Assembly: GCF_020740795.1 (NCBI RefSeq)
Contig: NC_067285.1
Location: 91,657,152-91,721,151, forward strand
From: Apus apus
Lineage: Eukaryota > Chordata > Aves > Apodiformes > Apodidae
DNA: 64,000 nucleotides
Direction of reading: 5' to 3'
Program-made: the position numbers and the translations under genes
In this document: positions 60,527-64,000 of the stretch, in pieces
How positions within the stretch are numbered: position 1 is the first letter of the stretch
Layout: each line of letters starts with the position of its first letter
Notes under the pieces: generated by a model
Told to the model about the DNA's origin: nothing
Seen by the model: only the letters and a program-made list of their open reading frames with translations
The model's database searches: none

Positions 60527-63500
60527 AGTAGTGGTAGGTTCAATGTCATCAGGACTGATAAGGCATGCATTTGGTCCTTGTTGTGACATGGATGTTTTGT
60601 TGTTAAGGTGGAAGGGATGTGATTCTTGGGTTTAATTAAATAATATGAATTAATTCATTAATATGAAGAAGAAAACTCTTTTTATAACCTTTCCCGGTCA
60701 CTAAGGGTACAGTATCCCTACATGTTCAGACCACACTGGGGTTTGTTATGAGTTTGTTTTCCCCTCTTGGGAGTCTTTCTCTTCATCACATACACTTTTC
60801 TGGGTAAAATCTGAAAGTTGGAGCCATTAACCCTTTTAATATTCTTCTTCCTTTGCTGTAGTAAACATTTCCATCTGTCTTGATTGACCTACCAAATAAT
60901 GGTTTTATATAATTCACTTTTCCCTACCTTCAGAATAATAGTTAATACCTGAACTTATGAAATATTTAATAGTATTATCACTACTTTCTGCTATGATCAT
61001 ACCAAGCTATATTGGGTTGCTTGTTTTTTCCATTTTCTAAAATGCAGTTACATATTTCAATATAATGTTTCTTATTATGAGCTCTTTCAACTGTAAGAAG
61101 GCAAAGAAAAAATCAGATGCCTCAATCTACTACCATCTCATTACAAAAATTTTCCGCAGTTGTGCTACTGTAACTCTTCTGTTAAATTAGAAAATGTATT
61201 TTATTGCTATCTCTCTGCAGTAGCTAATAAGTAACCTACATTATAATGTAGTTTTATAGGTATTTAGAATATGTTTTACATAATAATAATGGGAAAACCC
61301 CTCATATTTATAGAAAATTAGCAATGCTGCAAATGAACTGTGGGAAACAGAACTTGCACAACCGATGAGAAAGCGTGATTTTACCAGAACTGTTGCTGAA
61401 TTAAGTAATTTATTAAGTATTTAAACTCAGAAGCTTGATGTTTGTAGGCAAATCCCCTTTCATCTCCAGATTTTCACTGAATTCTGTTACCTTGCTCTTT
61501 TATTAGCAGGCTCTGAAGGTCAATGTGCAGGTGAAAAAGGAGTAATTTTCCTTGAGAAATAACTTGTTTGCTAAAATCAAACTAATTAAACTAATGGTAT
61601 TTGTTGATAGGGGACTTCTTATAATTTGCTGTGTTTGGATTTAATTTGACAATCTAACGAAATTCTCGGTTTTTATCTGTTACTAAATTTCACTGGTGCT
61701 GAGGAGTTGTGTAGTTGTACTCCCTGCTGAATGCCAACACGGGGTCTCTGCAGGCAGCCGGGAATGGCACGGGAGGTGACTGGCCAGGCAGGAGATGTGA
61801 TCCTTGCCACTCGCCCAGGCAGCTGGCCCGGTGCCTGCCAGGCCTGTGTGGTAGCAGCCAGATGAAGCAGTGGACTGGCAGATATGGGACAGCTTCCTGG
61901 TGGCCAGAGGTGCTGAGACACTGCTGTGCACCCACCTGCCAGCTCAGGTTAACTGGGTATCCCAGTAGGATGCTAGATGCCTCCTCTACTTGCTGGTCTT
62001 TGGAAAGAAGGGCTAAAAATCTCTATTAATTCTTAATTTCAGGTGAAAGGAAGTTGGCTACTGACTTGATAGTGCATAACTGAGGTCTCCCTCTTTCCAA
62101 AGCCAGGACCAAGCTTTTATTACAAAGGACTGATAAACTCTGTTTCCACAGAAGTAGTGATGTTAAATCTGGGGCTGCAGCCTGAACGCACCACTGGAGA
62201 TGTGGCATTTCCTTCTTAACAGGTTTTTCCCAACTGTACAGCACCTCTCTGGATGCAGGTTCTTCACTACCTCTGGAACATCACTGCCTGCTCTTACTTG
62301 TCTGGTTAAGGTTTAGTGGGTTCTTTATTTCAGCCACAGCCAGAGTTACATCTGTCCATAATTTAAGACTCATGCTATACAGCTCTTAGGTACTTCAGGA
62401 ACTGTTCAGTGGCAGAGGCCAGTGCACATTAAGCTGGCTAGGAGTTTTGTAGCCTTTATCTCTCCAGGGCTCCTGTGCTTTACAGTGGAGAACACTACCA
62501 GAAAACCTGTGCCTCTCCTTCCTAAACACTTCTCTCCTTCCCAAGCATTACAGTCTAAGGACACAACTACCATTCAAACTTAGTGGTAACGTTTTAATGG
62601 GCACAAATTCTGTCCTGTTTACCAGACAAGAAAAAGGAAGTAAAATTTCTCAAGTCAGGCTTTCCGGTTGCTGTAAATGTGACACATCAGCAAGCTGGGT
62701 TTTTTGTCCTAAATGAAGTTCAGAGTCTGGGCTGTGGAAGAGTCCCTCACCTTTTAGACTGTTCTGAAACCTAATTTGTAGGTAGGTGTGAAAAAAATAT
62801 TTTGGTTTCTGCAGTCTGCCAAGTATATTAATTTTCTATATTAACCCTGTAGCACCCCTTTATACTCAATCCTTCCGACCTCAAAAATCTTTCAGGCACA
62901 AGTATTTTAGTTATTTACATACAGTTAAGTACTCTGTGGCCGCTCCAAAGTGTACTTGTGAGTTCCTTTGATAAAGCAGATTCCTTTATTTATTTATTTA
63001 TTAAAAGTTAGCATTTATCATTTCTCATAACTACTCTGTTGGAACTTCCATTTCGTTCTTCCCTGAGGCTGTTTCTGTTCAGAGGGTACATAAAATATTG
63101 ATTATATTTTGGTTTTACCCAATGTATCAAATTATCTTTTTCACAGGTTTTTATGAGGCAATGCTCTATTGAAGATTCTTTTTTAAAAAATTATTTTATA
63201 GAGGTTTTTCTCGAGGAAAAGTTTTCAGGACTTACAGGACATGACTATCTCATTGAACTCTTGAGGTACTGTCATGCTTATGTCCATATTATAAAAATGA
63301 CATCAGGTGCTCCTCTCACTGAGCTCACAGGCCTGGAAGCACACAAGAAAGCAACATTTTCTATCAACTTTTTTGCTTTTTGGCCCGAGTTTTAATCAGA
63401 GAAGACATGTTCAATGTGTTTTTATGGCTAAAAATTGCAGTAAAGACACATAGTTAAGTCTTGAATCCTTGAGTAGATTTCTGTGCTTGACAGGATCTGA

Positions 63501-64000
63501 CTCAGTGATAAAAGGTGAGATAGCGGGAATAGCCTCATTTCTTTACTGTGAGAAAATAAATAATTTCTTTACAGTCTTGTAAAGGTAACAATTTTCTCAG
63601 ACCAAGGATGACACCCAGTGGCCGATTAAATTATTGGTGACTCCTAAAAATGAGCACTCATGCTATAGAAATGATGCGTTTTGCCTCTTGGGAAAATGGA
63701 AATTAACAATTACATTGGCCCAGTGAATGTTGGAGCCTCTTACAGGTGTGTGTGGGTGAGAGAAGACAGGTCAGGATAAGCCCTTCCTCCTGGCAGCTCC
63801 TGCACTGGGCCAGGGGCTGTGGCTCGGACCCGTACTCCATTGGTCCCTCCTGCCAAGTGGCTGTGGAGTGCAGACACTGACTGGGTTGCTAACAAATGAA
63901 CCTTAGACATCAACACCATGATGTGAGCACTGACTCTTGCTTTGCAATGACTGGTCCTTATGTGCAGGCAGGAGGGCAAGATATACAAGCTGGTGATTTT
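60527..64000. other. Downstream intergenic region, no gene recognised
   Basis: Mostly AT-rich non-coding DNA. A local GC-richer patch at about 61690-61960 has three overlapping minus-strand frames of about 81 codons with no recognisable domain. A frame at 63153-63395 (+) of 80 codons is also unrecognised. Mammalian synteny would place KLF3 further in this direction, but nothing of it is visible. Confidence 0.5.
62986..63001 (+). repeat. (TTTA)n microsatellite
   Basis: About four TTTA/ATTT units in a row. Simple sequence, no function visible. Confidence 0.8.

Overview
The window is vertebrate nuclear DNA, almost certainly from a bird. It is AT-rich, with long introns, one CpG island and several CR1 LINE tails whose 3' ends read ATTCTGTGATTCTGTGAT-like. 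It also carries a tandem pair of TLR1-family genes with the avian architecture of one long and one short member beside FAM114A1. No prokaryotic features, CRISPR arrays, tRNAs or rRNAs were seen.

Layout: 1-13.1 kb holds no gene I can prove. One weak terminal-exon candidate (+) lies at 5.7 kb, and the distal part contains the likely 3' UTR of FAM114A1. From 13,136 to about 41.9 kb lies FAM114A1 on the minus strand. I rebuilt 13 coding exons by hand; every junction is in phase and together they encode 557 aa. A non-coding first exon sits in a CpG island at about 41.0-42.07 kb. From 42.6 to 43.8 kb is a dead, 5'-truncated CR1 LINE with reverse-transcriptase remnants. Two intron-free TLR coding exons follow on the plus strand: TLR1B (short, 653 aa, 47,658-49,619) and TLR1A (long, 823 aa, 57,815-60,286). 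Each is directly preceded by a 3' splice site, so both have upstream 5' UTR exons. From 60.5 to 64 kb no gene is recognised.

The most striking signal is a 1,211-bp tract shared by the two TLR genes (48,375-49,585 and 58,988-60,198). I found one synonymous difference and no indels by line-by-line reading. It covers the last leucine-rich repeats, LRRCT, transmembrane segment and almost all of the TIR domain. The ectodomains before it and the C-terminal tails after it are unalike. The tract is also much richer in G+C than the flanking coding DNA of the same exons. This is a textbook gene-conversion footprint: it keeps the signalling half of both receptors identical while the lipopeptide-sensing half diverges. 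Gene conversion between avian TLR1 paralogues (and between mammalian TLR1 and TLR6) is already known, so it is a strong example rather than a new system. I found no convincing undescribed system in this window.

Functionally, the TLR1-family products are expected to pair with TLR2 at the cell surface and signal through MyD88. FAM114A1 (NOXP20) is an unrelated conserved syntenic neighbour, as in mammals.
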